This document shows, piece after piece, positions 28,067-35,517 of a stretch of DNA of 64,000 bases. Made by a program: the position numbers and the translations under genes. Source of the stretch: Vibrio coralliilyticus (lineage in GTDB: Bacteria > Pseudomonadota > Gammaproteobacteria > Enterobacterales > Vibrionaceae). The stretch is taken from contig NZ_CP024628.1 in assembly GCF_024449095.1 (NCBI RefSeq), positions 434,001 through 498,000 on the forward strand, read 5' to 3'. The notes beneath the pieces were generated by a model that did not search any database, was not told the DNA's origin, and saw only the letters and a program-made list of their open reading frames with translations. Position 1 is the stretch's first letter. Every line of letters begins with the position of its first letter.

Positions 28067-29830
28067 ATGGAACTACAAGCCCATCAACCAGACAGCTGGC
28101 TCATGTCCTCATGGCAGAGAAGTACTAATGCGGGCCTCAAACAGATAAAGAAACCTGAAGACATTAATGTGTCCAACGCATTGCTCAAAGAGCGACGTTA
28201 TAAAGCTCAAGGCGTGATTGAGGCTGTGGAGCAGTGTGCTTTGCCTTTGTTTAATCAAGTTCTTTCTCGAACAGATAGCCGATTGATTTTGACGGATGAT
28301 GAAGGGGTCATTCTTGCGAGTTGGGGGCAGGAAAGATTCCGAGAAAAGTTGATGTCGATAGCGCTGGATTCAGGCAGTTGCTGGCAGGAAAGGCTGAAAG
28401 GGACGAATGCGATTGGAACGGCACTGTTCGAAAAGAAAGCAGTGTCTATTATTGGTGAGCAGCACTTTATCAAACAGCATCGTTTCATTAGTTGCTCAGC
28501 GAGCCCGCTCTTTAACCATCATGGTGAACTGGTTGGCATTCTCGATATTACTAGTGAACAAAGCAAACATGATGTGACTACGCAGCTGTTGGTCCAGAAC
28601 ATGGTGCAGCTGATTGAAAACTACCTGTTGACGCAAATCCCTGAGGGAGTATTGCAAATCAACCTTGCGCACAATGAGTCAGTTTTGAAGAGTGGTTGGC
28701 AAGGCATAGTGATTGCTGATGAAAATGGTCAGGTGGTGGCACACAATCAGGTTGCCACTCAACTTATCCCTAAGGCAGCACTTGTCGGAGAGCATGTCGA
28801 GAGCCTTCTCAAGCAGCCAGAGCGGAGCGCGCAGTTCGTCTTTGAAAAACGGACCTTAGGCCATAAGCCGGTCCAGAAAAAATGGCTCAGCGTATCGAGT
28901 GAGCTTCACTATGGTGATCACCAAGTTGAACAGGCGTGGCAACAGGCAAATAAAGTACTGGGTTGTGATATTAGTTTGTTAATTCTCGGAGAAACAGGGG
29001 TAGGTAAAGGCGAATTCGTCAAAGCGCTACACAAACACAGTGCCCGATGTAAGCAGCCGCTTGTCACCGTTAATTGTGGGGCACTACCTAAAGATTTGAT
29101 TGAATCTGAGCTATTTGGTCATGCGTCTGGAGCGTTCACCGGGGCGAGTAAGCACGGCTATTCAGGGCGGGTGAGACAAGCGGATAAAGGTATCTTATTT
29201 CTGGATGAAATCGGAGAAATGCCGCTTGATGCGCAGTGCCGTTTGCTATCTGTCCTGCAAGACAAAGTGGTTATGCCTGTGGGTTCGGCTCAATCTTATC
29301 AAGTGGACATTCAGGTGATTGCCGCAACGCATCAGGATTTAAACCAACTGGTCGCTCAGGGGCGCTTTAGGCAGGATCTCTATTATCGATTGAATGGCTT
29401 AGTGATTACTTTACCTTCACTGTATCAGCGCGAGGACAAAGCCGCCTTGATTCGGACAATTCACGCAAAACACCAACAAAACTCCCAGCAAATCTCGGCA
29501 TCACTAATGCGGTTATTGCTCAATTATCGTTGGCCAGGCAATCTGAGAGAGTTGGATAACCTTCTCAAAGTCACCAGCTTGATTGCTAGCGATGTAGAAG
29601 AAATCAGTATTGAGCATGTGCCTACTCACTTTGCCCAGCCATTGTTAGAAAACACTCTGGTAGAAAGTGAGATAGTAGAACAGGATTTGAAATCAACGCT
29701 TAATAGCACATTGATCGATACCTACCGTGCGCACAATGGTAATGTCAGCAAGGTGTCCCGAGTGCTGGGAATCAGCCGGAACACCGTTTATCGAAAGCTC
29801 AAAGCATTGGGGTTGAACAAAACTAAATGA
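28067..29830 (+). CDS. Sigma-54-dependent transcriptional activator, AcoR-like
   Basis: A protein of about 587 residues with the AcoR order: an N-terminal GAF-type sensor (roughly residues 60-180, with LILTDDEGVILASWG and GTNAIGTALFEKKAVSIIGEQHF), a PAS-like linker (GIVIADENGQVVAHN), a AAA+ domain (Walker A GETGVGKG near residue 308, the sigma-54 contact GAFTGA near 356, Walker B GILFLDEIGEMPL, and NYRWPGNLRELDN), and a Fis-type helix-turn-helix (NVSKVSRVLGISRNTVYRKL). An upstream ATG at 28046 also exists; I prefer 28067. It drives the divergent aldehyde dehydrogenase through the -24/-12 promoter. Its last 8 bases overlap the convergent VOC gene. Confidence 0.9.
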   Translation: MELQAHQPDSWLMSSWQRSTNAGLKQIKKPEDINVSNALLKERRYKAQGVIEAVEQCALPLFNQVLSRTDSRLILTDDEGVILASWGQERFREKLMSIALDSGSCWQERLKGTNAIGTALFEKKAVSIIGEQHFIKQHRFISCSASPLFNHHGELVGILDITSEQSKHDVTTQLLVQNMVQLIENYLLTQIPEGVLQINLAHNESVLKSGWQGIVIADENGQVVAHNQVATQLIPKAALVGEHVESLLKQPERSAQFVFEKRTLGHKPVQKKWLSVSSELHYGDHQVEQAWQQANKVLGCDISLLILGETGVGKGEFVKALHKHSARCKQPLVTVNCGALPKDLIESELFGHASGAFTGASKHGYSGRVRQADKGILFLDEIGEMPLDAQCRLLSVLQDKVVMPVGSAQSYQVDIQVIAATHQDLNQLVAQGRFRQDLYYRLNGLVITLPSLYQREDKAALIRTIHAKHQQNSQQISASLMRLLLNYRWPGNLRELDNLLKVTSLIASDVEEISIEHVPTHFAQPLLENTLVESEIVEQDLKSTLNSTLIDTYRAHNGNVSKVSRVLGISRNTVYRKLKALGLNKTK

Positions 29831-30227
29831 TGGTCTGGTGTGAAATCTCGGGATGATAAAGAGGCTGGATGACGTGACCTTCCGGATCGCGGCAATGGAA
29901 GCTTCTCGCACCATCGCTGTGATCATGAGGCGCGTCGAGCAGTGTGACTCCTTTCTCTTGCATGAACTCATACCAATGATGGAGCTCATTTTTACTTCTA
30001 ACAATAAAGCCAAAGTGATCGACGCTGATGGGCGAGCATACCCGTTGTGAGTGGGCGCGGCCAAGTGAGAGGTTGTCGCAGCCGTTAGTCAGGTAAACCA
30101 GATTGTCGCTTGCTCTTCTCAACACTGTCATACCCATGATGTCAGTGTAAAAAGCCTCACACTCTTCGAATTTCTGAACCACTAAAGCAATATGTCTCAT
30201 ACCATTAAATGGAGCAGGTCTATCCAT
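29823..30227 (-). CDS. VOC-family (glyoxalase/dioxygenase fold) protein
   Basis: A 134-residue protein with two beta-alpha-beta-beta-beta modules: MRHIALVVQKFEECEAFYTDIMGMTVLRR and VDHFGFIVRSKNELHHWYEFMQEKGV, ending in CRDPEGHVIQPLY. Candidate metal ligands are the histidines of RHIAL and DHFGF and the glutamate of DPEGH. The family spans glyoxalase I, extradiol dioxygenases and fosfomycin-resistance proteins. The start at 30227 is set by AAGGAAG seven bases upstream; a longer in-frame start at 30290 lacks one. It is divergent from an ABM-domain monooxygenase across a 97-base region holding a palindrome. Substrate unknown. Confidence 0.8.
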   Translation of the reverse strand: MDRPAPFNGMRHIALVVQKFEECEAFYTDIMGMTVLRRASDNLVYLTNGCDNLSLGRAHSQRVCSPISVDHFGFIVRSKNELHHWYEFMQEKGVTLLDAPHDHSDGARSFHCRDPEGHVIQPLYHPEISHQTII

Positions 30228-30260
30228 AATCACACTTCCTTGTATTTTATTTTTAATTAA

Positions 30261-30272
30261 ATTGTATACAAT
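30261..30272. promoter_or_regulatory. Palindromic operator candidate ATTGTATACAAT
   Basis: A perfect 12-base palindrome in the centre of the short divergent VOC/ABM promoter region. The TTGTATACAA core resembles sites used by GntR-family repressors. No such regulator is adjacent, so the protein is unknown. Confidence 0.45.
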
Positions 30273-30324
30273 GTGGTGGTTGTTTTGCAATGATGATGAA
30301 CATTATCAAGGAAGGTAACTAATT

Positions 30325-30624
30325 ATGTACTGCATAATCGTCTCCAATCGAGTAAAGAAAGGTAGGGAAGAAAACTACATCACTATCATGAATGAAAACG
30401 CCAAAGCGTCCTGTCAGAATGAATTGGGTTGTGTACAATTTGACGTAATCAGAGATCTCAACGACCCGCAGCTCTTCCATCTGTACGAGATTTATCAAAG
30501 CCAAGAAGCTTTGACTGAACATAAACAAACTGAGCACTATCTGGCAAGTCGAGTTCAGTTAGCTGATATAGTGGTTGAACAGTCAGTCATTCGTGCGGAT
30601 GTCGTAGCAACAAACTCAAAATAA
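30325..30624 (+). CDS. ABM-domain (antibiotic biosynthesis monooxygenase-like) protein
   Basis: A 99-residue ferredoxin-like dimeric alpha-beta barrel protein: MYCIIVSNRVKKGREENYITIMNENAKAS, then GCVQFDVIRDLNDPQLFHLYEIYQSQEALTEHKQTEHY. This resembles the YgiN and LsrG group, which act on quinols or on phosphorylated AI-2 without cofactors. AAGGAAGG lies upstream of the ATG. Followed by ytoQ after 21 bases, so probably one transcript. There is no lsr operon in view, so an AI-2 role is not supported; a quinone or aromatic-turnover role is more neutral. Confidence 0.8.
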   Translation: MYCIIVSNRVKKGREENYITIMNENAKASCQNELGCVQFDVIRDLNDPQLFHLYEIYQSQEALTEHKQTEHYLASRVQLADIVVEQSVIRADVVATNSK

Positions 30625-30645
30625 CAATCAAAAGGAAACAATGTG

Positions 30646-31089
30646 ATGATTTGGAAAGTCTATCTTAGCGGTGAAATTCATACCGATTGGCGCGAGCGTA
30701 TTGTGGAAGGTGCTCAGAAGTTAGATCTGAATATTGAATTCTATTCTGCGAATACCGATCACGACTCCAGCGATGCAGCAGGTGACGTACTTAGAGAGAA
30801 TGAATCAGGCTTTTGGCGTGACCACCAATCGTCCAAAGTCAACGCCATTCGAACGTCTACTCTTATCAAACAGTGTGACATTGGCGTGGTGCGCTTTGGT
30901 GATAAATATCGCCAGTGGAATGCCGCATTTGATGCAGGCATGTTAGCGGCACTTGATAAGCCGTATATAACGCTTCACGATGAGTCTTTGATTCACCCGC
31001 TTAAAGAGGTTGATGCTGCGGCAATGGCGTGGGCGGAATCACCAGAGCATGTCGTTGAGCTCCTAAAATACGTTACGAGTCAGAATTAA
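30646..31089 (+). CDS. ytoQ: YtoQ family protein
   Basis: A 147-residue cytosolic protein matching the YtoQ family ([70 protein letters not shown]). The fold recalls nucleoside 2-deoxyribosyltransferase-like Rossmann proteins, but function is not established. AAAGGAAACAATGTG precedes the ATG at 30646, which I take over the GTG at 30643. It shares a transcript with the ABM gene and ends at a strong terminator. Confidence 0.85.
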   Translation: MIWKVYLSGEIHTDWRERIVEGAQKLDLNIEFYSANTDHDSSDAAGDVLRENESGFWRDHQSSKVNAIRTSTLIKQCDIGVVRFGDKYRQWNAAFDAGMLAALDKPYITLHDESLIHPLKEVDAAAMAWAESPEHVVELLKYVTSQN

Positions 31090-31118
31090 AAAAAGAGCGC
31101 CACAACGGCGCTCTTTTT
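31090..31118. terminator. Bidirectional intrinsic terminator
   Basis: A 12-base perfect stem, AAAAAGAGCGCC / GGCGCTCTTTTT, with loop ACAAC. It lies between ytoQ and the small minus-strand gene. Confidence 0.9.
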
Positions 31119-31133
31119 ACTGAAACCTAGCCT

Positions 31134-31271
31134 TTACAGTCCGCCCTGTTGCTGCGCCTGTTTTACTAATGCCTGACGTTGAGCTTCCTTAGTTTTTACC
31201 ACTTCACTTTCCTTTTTCGCTTTAATTTCTTCAATAGAAGGAACAAAGACAAAGTACTTATTAATAGTCAT
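31134..31271 (-). CDS. Small protein of 45 residues
   Basis: The minus strand encodes MTINKYFVFVPSIEEIKAKK followed by a Lys/Glu/Gln-rich helical tail ending QQQGGL and TAA. The start has TGAGGTT upstream with acceptable spacing (10-13 bases). The stop lies 16 bases before a strong bidirectional terminator that otherwise would have no minus-strand gene to serve. The amphipathic, highly charged C-terminal part would form a single helix. I do not recognise a family. Too short for ordinary gene finding, but codon use and flanking signals look genuine. Confidence 0.6.
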   Translation of the reverse strand: MTINKYFVFVPSIEEIKAKKESEVVKTKEAQRQALVKQAQQQGGL

Positions 31272-31370
31272 TTCAAGAACCTCAATTTAGATTGTTATAA
31301 ACCATCCAGGTTAAGCAATTCACCAGTGTCGTTGTGTAAACTCACACGACTCCTTGTTGTAGGTTTCAAA

Positions 31371-31402
31371 AAATAGAGGATGCGAGCTAGGCTAACATCC
31401 TC
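31371..31402 (-). terminator. Intrinsic terminator of the zwf-pgl-gnd operon
   Basis: On the minus strand GAGGATG pairs with CATCCTC around a 13-base loop, followed by TATTTTTTG. It lies 70 bases after the gnd stop. Confidence 0.7.
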
Positions 31403-31471
31403 CATAACGTCTTAATTGTAGTAGGAGTTTCGGGTATTACAAAATACCGTACTAAGCCCCTTTAAGCAGAT

Positions 31472-32920
31472 TTATACGTCGTAAGTAGTAGACGCTGTGT
31501 CGCCGCCTGTACCAGTCCAGTTCGTGTGGAAGAACTCACCACGTGGACGATCAGTACGCTCATAAGTGTGAGCACCGAAGTAGTCACGTTGAGCTTGAAG
31601 TAGGTTCGCTGGCAGACGTGCTGTTGTGTAGCCGTCTAGGAACGAAAGTGCAGAGATAGTACAAGGCATTGGGATGCCTGCTTCTAGCGACTTAGCTGCA
31701 ACCTTACGCCATGCGCTTAGGCTGTTTTGTAGGATGCCTTTGAAGTAGTCATCTGAACCTAGGAATGCGATGTCTGGGTTCGCTTCGTACGCATCACGGA
31801 TGTTACCTAGGAATGCACTGCGGATGATACAACCACCACGCCACATAAGCGCTACGTTACCGTAGTTAAGATCCCAACCGTTCTCGTTAGATGCTTCGCG
31901 CATTAGCATGAAGCCTTGAGCGTAAGAGATGATCTTAGAAGCCAGGAGAGCTTGGCGAAGAGCGTCAACCCACTCTTGCTTGTCGCCTTCAACTGGAGTG
32001 ATTGTCTTACCGAATAGCGATTCAGCTTCAACACGTTGATCTTTAAGAGCAGACAGACAACGAGAGAAGACAGACTCAGAGATAAGCGTTAGAGGAATAC
32101 CAAGGTCTAGTGCGTTGATACCCGTCCATTTACCTGTACCTTTTTGGCCAGCAGTGTCTAGGATCTTTTCAACTAGAGGCTCACCGTCTTCATCTTTGTA
32201 ACCAAGGATGTCAGCCGTGATTTCAACAAGGTAGCTGTCTAGTTCAGTCTTGTTCCAATCTGCGAATACTGCCTGCATTTCGTCTGCAGACATACCTAGG
32301 CCATCTTTCATGAACTGGTACGCTTCAGTGATCAGCTGCATGTCGCCGTATTCGATACCGTTGTGAACCATTTTAACGAAGTGGCCAGCACCGTCGTTAC
32401 CAACCCAGTCACAGCAAGGCTCGCCAGCGTCAGTTTTTGCTGAGATACCTTGGAAGATAGGCTTAACTGCTTCCCAAGCTTCCGCAGAGCCGCCAGGCAT
32501 GATTGAAGGACCGAAACGAGCACCTTCTTCACCACCAGATACACCAGTACCGATGAAGTGAATGCCTTTTTCACGACAATGTGCCACGCGACGGTTTGTG
32601 TCTGGGTAGTTAGTGTTACCACCATCGATGATGATGTCGCCTTCGTCTAGAAGCGGGATTAGGTTGTCAATGAACGCATCTACAACAGCACCAGCACGAA
32701 CCATAAGCATCACTTTACGTGGCGCTTCTAGTTTCTCTACTAGCTCTTCCAGAGAGTAAGCACCAACGATGTTAGTTCCTTTTGCTGGGCCTTCTAGGAA
32801 TTCGTCTACTTTCGCAGCAGTACGGTTGTGAGCAACCACTTTAAAGCCGTGATCGTTCATGTTCAGGATAAGGTTTTGACCCATTACCGCTAGGCCAATT
32901 ACACCGATATCACCTTTCAT
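31472..32920 (-). CDS. gnd: 6-phosphogluconate dehydrogenase, decarboxylating
   Basis: A 482-residue enzyme of normal length, converting 6-phosphogluconate and NADP to ribulose 5-phosphate, CO2 and NADPH. GLAVMGQNLILNMNDHGF is the Rossmann nucleotide site with the arginine NRTA following. GVSGGEEGARFGPSIMPGG is the substrate loop, KMVHNGIEYGDMQLI carries catalytic lysine and asparagine, and the C-terminus contains RRDYFGAHTYER-like QRDYFGAHTYERTDRP. GGAGAG precedes the ATG. Last gene of zwf-pgl-gnd. Confidence 0.97.
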   Translation of the reverse strand: MKGDIGVIGLAVMGQNLILNMNDHGFKVVAHNRTAAKVDEFLEGPAKGTNIVGAYSLEELVEKLEAPRKVMLMVRAGAVVDAFIDNLIPLLDEGDIIIDGGNTNYPDTNRRVAHCREKGIHFIGTGVSGGEEGARFGPSIMPGGSAEAWEAVKPIFQGISAKTDAGEPCCDWVGNDGAGHFVKMVHNGIEYGDMQLITEAYQFMKDGLGMSADEMQAVFADWNKTELDSYLVEITADILGYKDEDGEPLVEKILDTAGQKGTGKWTGINALDLGIPLTLISESVFSRCLSALKDQRVEAESLFGKTITPVEGDKQEWVDALRQALLASKIISYAQGFMLMREASNENGWDLNYGNVALMWRGGCIIRSAFLGNIRDAYEANPDIAFLGSDDYFKGILQNSLSAWRKVAAKSLEAGIPMPCTISALSFLDGYTTARLPANLLQAQRDYFGAHTYERTDRPRGEFFHTNWTGTGGDTASTTYDV

Positions 32921-32957
32921 TATTTCTCTCCAATTTCTCTAAAAATGGACGCTCGCA

Positions 32958-33674
32958 TTACGCGATTTTTGCTGCTGCGTCTGAATCTAAGTACCACTCG
33001 GTCTCACCAGCTTTAGACTGGATTTTCGCAGCTGGATATGGCAGCTCGCTTGCCGGAGTAGTATGAATTTCGTTTACGATCTCAACTTTGCCTGCACCAA
33101 GTACAAGATAGCTGATACGTTTAGCGGCTTCTAAAACTCTTGCCGTCTTAGAAACACGAATCTGGCCTGATTCAGGATGAGAAGCCAATACCGCTAGGTT
33201 CTCGTCTTGATAATCAGTTTGACCTGGGAACAGTGATGCTGTGTGTCCATCTGCACCGACGCCTAGCAGAATCCAATCGAAAACAGGTGTGCCGTTCTCA
33301 GTTGGAATCACATCTGCCATTTCTTTCGCGAAGCGCTCTGCTTCTGCTTTTGGCTCTTCTTCACCACGGATGCGGTGAATGTTGTCTGCTGGCAGTTCGA
33401 CTTTGCTGAAAAGCAAAGTATTTGCTTCACCGAAGTTACTTTCAGCGTCGTCAGGTGCGACACAGCGCTCGTCACCCCACCAGAAGTGTAGGTTGTTCCA
33501 CTCGATTGAGGTTGCGTATGTTTCTGTCGCTAGTAGCTTGAACAGCATCTTAGGTGTGCTGCCGCCAGACAGTGAAATATGAACAGGGCGACCTAGTTCG
33601 CTGAACGCTTTCATGTCGTTCGCTAAGCTCTCTACCACCTGTTCTGCTGTTGGGAAGATCTTATGGTTGATCAT
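32958..33674 (-). CDS. pgl: 6-phosphogluconolactonase
   Basis: A 238-residue DevB/SOL-type lactonase that hydrolyses 6-phosphogluconolactone between Zwf and Gnd. Signature segments are [16 protein letters not shown] near the N-terminus, [10 protein letters not shown], and [16 protein letters not shown]. Its ATG overlaps the zwf stop in ATGA, indicating translational coupling. gnd follows after 37 bases. Confidence 0.95.
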   Translation of the reverse strand: MINHKIFPTAEQVVESLANDMKAFSELGRPVHISLSGGSTPKMLFKLLATETYATSIEWNNLHFWWGDERCVAPDDAESNFGEANTLLFSKVELPADNIHRIRGEEEPKAEAERFAKEMADVIPTENGTPVFDWILLGVGADGHTASLFPGQTDYQDENLAVLASHPESGQIRVSKTARVLEAAKRISYLVLGAGKVEIVNEIHTTPASELPYPAAKIQSKAGETEWYLDSDAAAKIA

Positions 33675-35176
33675 AGTTCGCAGTAGTCCGTATCTGTTAG
33701 GTTCTTACATGGGAAACGCCAAGCTCGGTTAGCGCGCTGAAGTAGATCATCCGCTTCTTTAGGGCCCCATGTACCACAGGCATAGCCAAATAGTGCCTGT
33801 GGATCTTGTTTAAAGTCGAGAATTGGCTGAACGTATTGCCAGCAGGCTTCAACCGCATCAGTACGTGCAAATAGGGTAGCATCGCCATTCAAAGCATCAA
33901 GTAGTAAACGCTCATACGCGGTTAGCATCTGAGTCTCTTCCAAATCATTGTAAGAGAAGTTCATTTTCACTTCTTTGGCTTTAAAGCCAGCGCCTGGCTC
34001 CTTAAGGCCAAAGCTCATCTGGATGCCTTCGTCCGGTTGGATACGAATGATGAGCTTGTTTTCAGGTGCATTTTGACCAAACACTGGATGCGGTGTGTTC
34101 TTAAAGTGGATAACCACTTCTGTTACGCGTGTTGGCAATCGTTTACCAGTACGTACATAGAATGGTACGCCGTTCCAGCGCCAATTGTTAATGTACGCTT
34201 TCAAGCCGATGTAGGTTTCAGTACGTGAATCATCAGCGACGCCATTCTCTTCACGGTAACCAATAAGATGCTCCCCACGAACGTCAGAAGCAGTGTATTG
34301 ACCAAGCACTAGGTCATTACGCAGTGCTTCTTCATCTAAGGGCTTAAGACATTGCAGTACTTTGACGACTTCATCACGCATAGAGTCAGCATTGATCTGT
34401 GCTGGTGGCTCCATCCCTACCATGGCGAGGACTTGCAGTAAGTGATTCTGGAACATATCACGCACCGCACCAGAGCCATCGTAGTAGCCGCCACGTTCTT
34501 CAACGCCTAAGAATTCCGCCCCTGTGATTTCAACGTAATCAATGAAGTTGCGGTTCCAGAGCGGCTCAAACATTGCGTTAGAAAAGCGGAAAACCAATAA
34601 ATTTTGAACCGTTTCTTTACCTAAGTAGTGGTCGATACGGTAGATTTGATGCTCTTGGAAGTGTTCGTGAATTTCTTTATCGAGCTTTTGTGCTGATTCA
34701 AGATCATAGCCAAATGGTTTTTCGATGATTAGACGTTTCCAACCTTCATCTTCATTATTTAAACCATGGGCTGCGAGACTGGCTGGAATCACACTATATA
34801 AACTCGGTGGTGTTGCTAAATAGAATAGAGTGTTGCGCTGTTCGAAGTTGTATTGCTCCGACAATTGGTCAAGACGGGTAACCAGTTTGCTGTAGTCTGC
34901 GGTATCAGAGGTATTGATCGCTTGGTAGTGCAGGTGATTAATGAATGCATCTAGCGTTGCAGGCTCAGTTTTTTCCATTTCCTGAAGTGAGTGCTTCAGT
35001 TTCTCGCGGTAAGACTCGTCGCTGTATTCTGTGCGGCTGACGCCCAGAATGGCGAAGTTTTGTGGAAGCTGCTTACTCGCATAAAGGTGGTATAGAGCAG
35101 GGATTAACTTACGATACGTTAAGTCTCCCGAAGCACCAAAAATAACGATGCTGCTGTTTTCTGGTATTACCATCAT
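33671..35176 (-). CDS. zwf: Glucose-6-phosphate 1-dehydrogenase
   Basis: A 501-residue NADP-dependent enzyme starting the oxidative pentose phosphate pathway. [20 protein letters not shown] binds the cofactor. [21 protein letters not shown] holds the conserved active-site motif with the catalytic histidine nearby. The rest matches the family in length (E. coli 491). I start at the ATG at 35176 (MMVIPENSS), preceded by AAGGGAAAG. A longer frame from 35215 adds residues with no ribosome binding site. First gene of the zwf-pgl-gnd operon; the operon makes NADPH and pentoses. Sugar phosphates brought in by the nearby Uhp system could feed it. Confidence 0.96.
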   Translation of the reverse strand: MMVIPENSSIVIFGASGDLTYRKLIPALYHLYASKQLPQNFAILGVSRTEYSDESYREKLKHSLQEMEKTEPATLDAFINHLHYQAINTSDTADYSKLVTRLDQLSEQYNFEQRNTLFYLATPPSLYSVIPASLAAHGLNNEDEGWKRLIIEKPFGYDLESAQKLDKEIHEHFQEHQIYRIDHYLGKETVQNLLVFRFSNAMFEPLWNRNFIDYVEITGAEFLGVEERGGYYDGSGAVRDMFQNHLLQVLAMVGMEPPAQINADSMRDEVVKVLQCLKPLDEEALRNDLVLGQYTASDVRGEHLIGYREENGVADDSRTETYIGLKAYINNWRWNGVPFYVRTGKRLPTRVTEVVIHFKNTPHPVFGQNAPENKLIIRIQPDEGIQMSFGLKEPGAGFKAKEVKMNFSYNDLEETQMLTAYERLLLDALNGDATLFARTDAVEACWQYVQPILDFKQDPQALFGYACGTWGPKEADDLLQRANRAWRFPCKNLTDTDYCEL

Positions 35177-35517
35177 CTTTCCCTTAGAAACGAGGTAGTT
35201 ATCATGTGCCGTCAATGCTGGCCTTTGGAAGAGCCAACCCTATCAACGGGACTTCAAAATTGATAATTGGTGATGTCTATTAGTTTGATAGCCAAAACCT
35301 TAACCTTCTTGAGCTATAGAGATAAATCTCAATTCGGCAGCGTATTGTCTATGAGTCTTTGATATACATCAACCTTTGTGAAGGCAATCGATTAAATATT
35401 GATTAATAATAATGCTAGGTCATTGATTATATATAACTTATTGGGAATGGTGAGAAGAACTCCTGCATGGAGTTAAAACTCTAATTTTAAGACGTTATTG
35501 CAAGGTTTCTTGCTGCG
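35177..35517. other. Intergenic region upstream of zwf
   Basis: About 340 bases, AT-rich between 35330 and 35450, presumably with the zwf promoter. A small hairpin, GCAAG-AAAC-CTTGC (minus strand, about 35497-35510), lies just past the HD-GYP stop but lacks a good T-run, so it is only a weak terminator candidate. No gene supported. Confidence 0.4.

Noticed and set aside
31433..31448. GGTATT-ACAA-AATACC hairpin close to the gnd stop
   Set aside because: No T-run follows in the minus direction; the longer hairpin at 31371-31402 is a better terminator.
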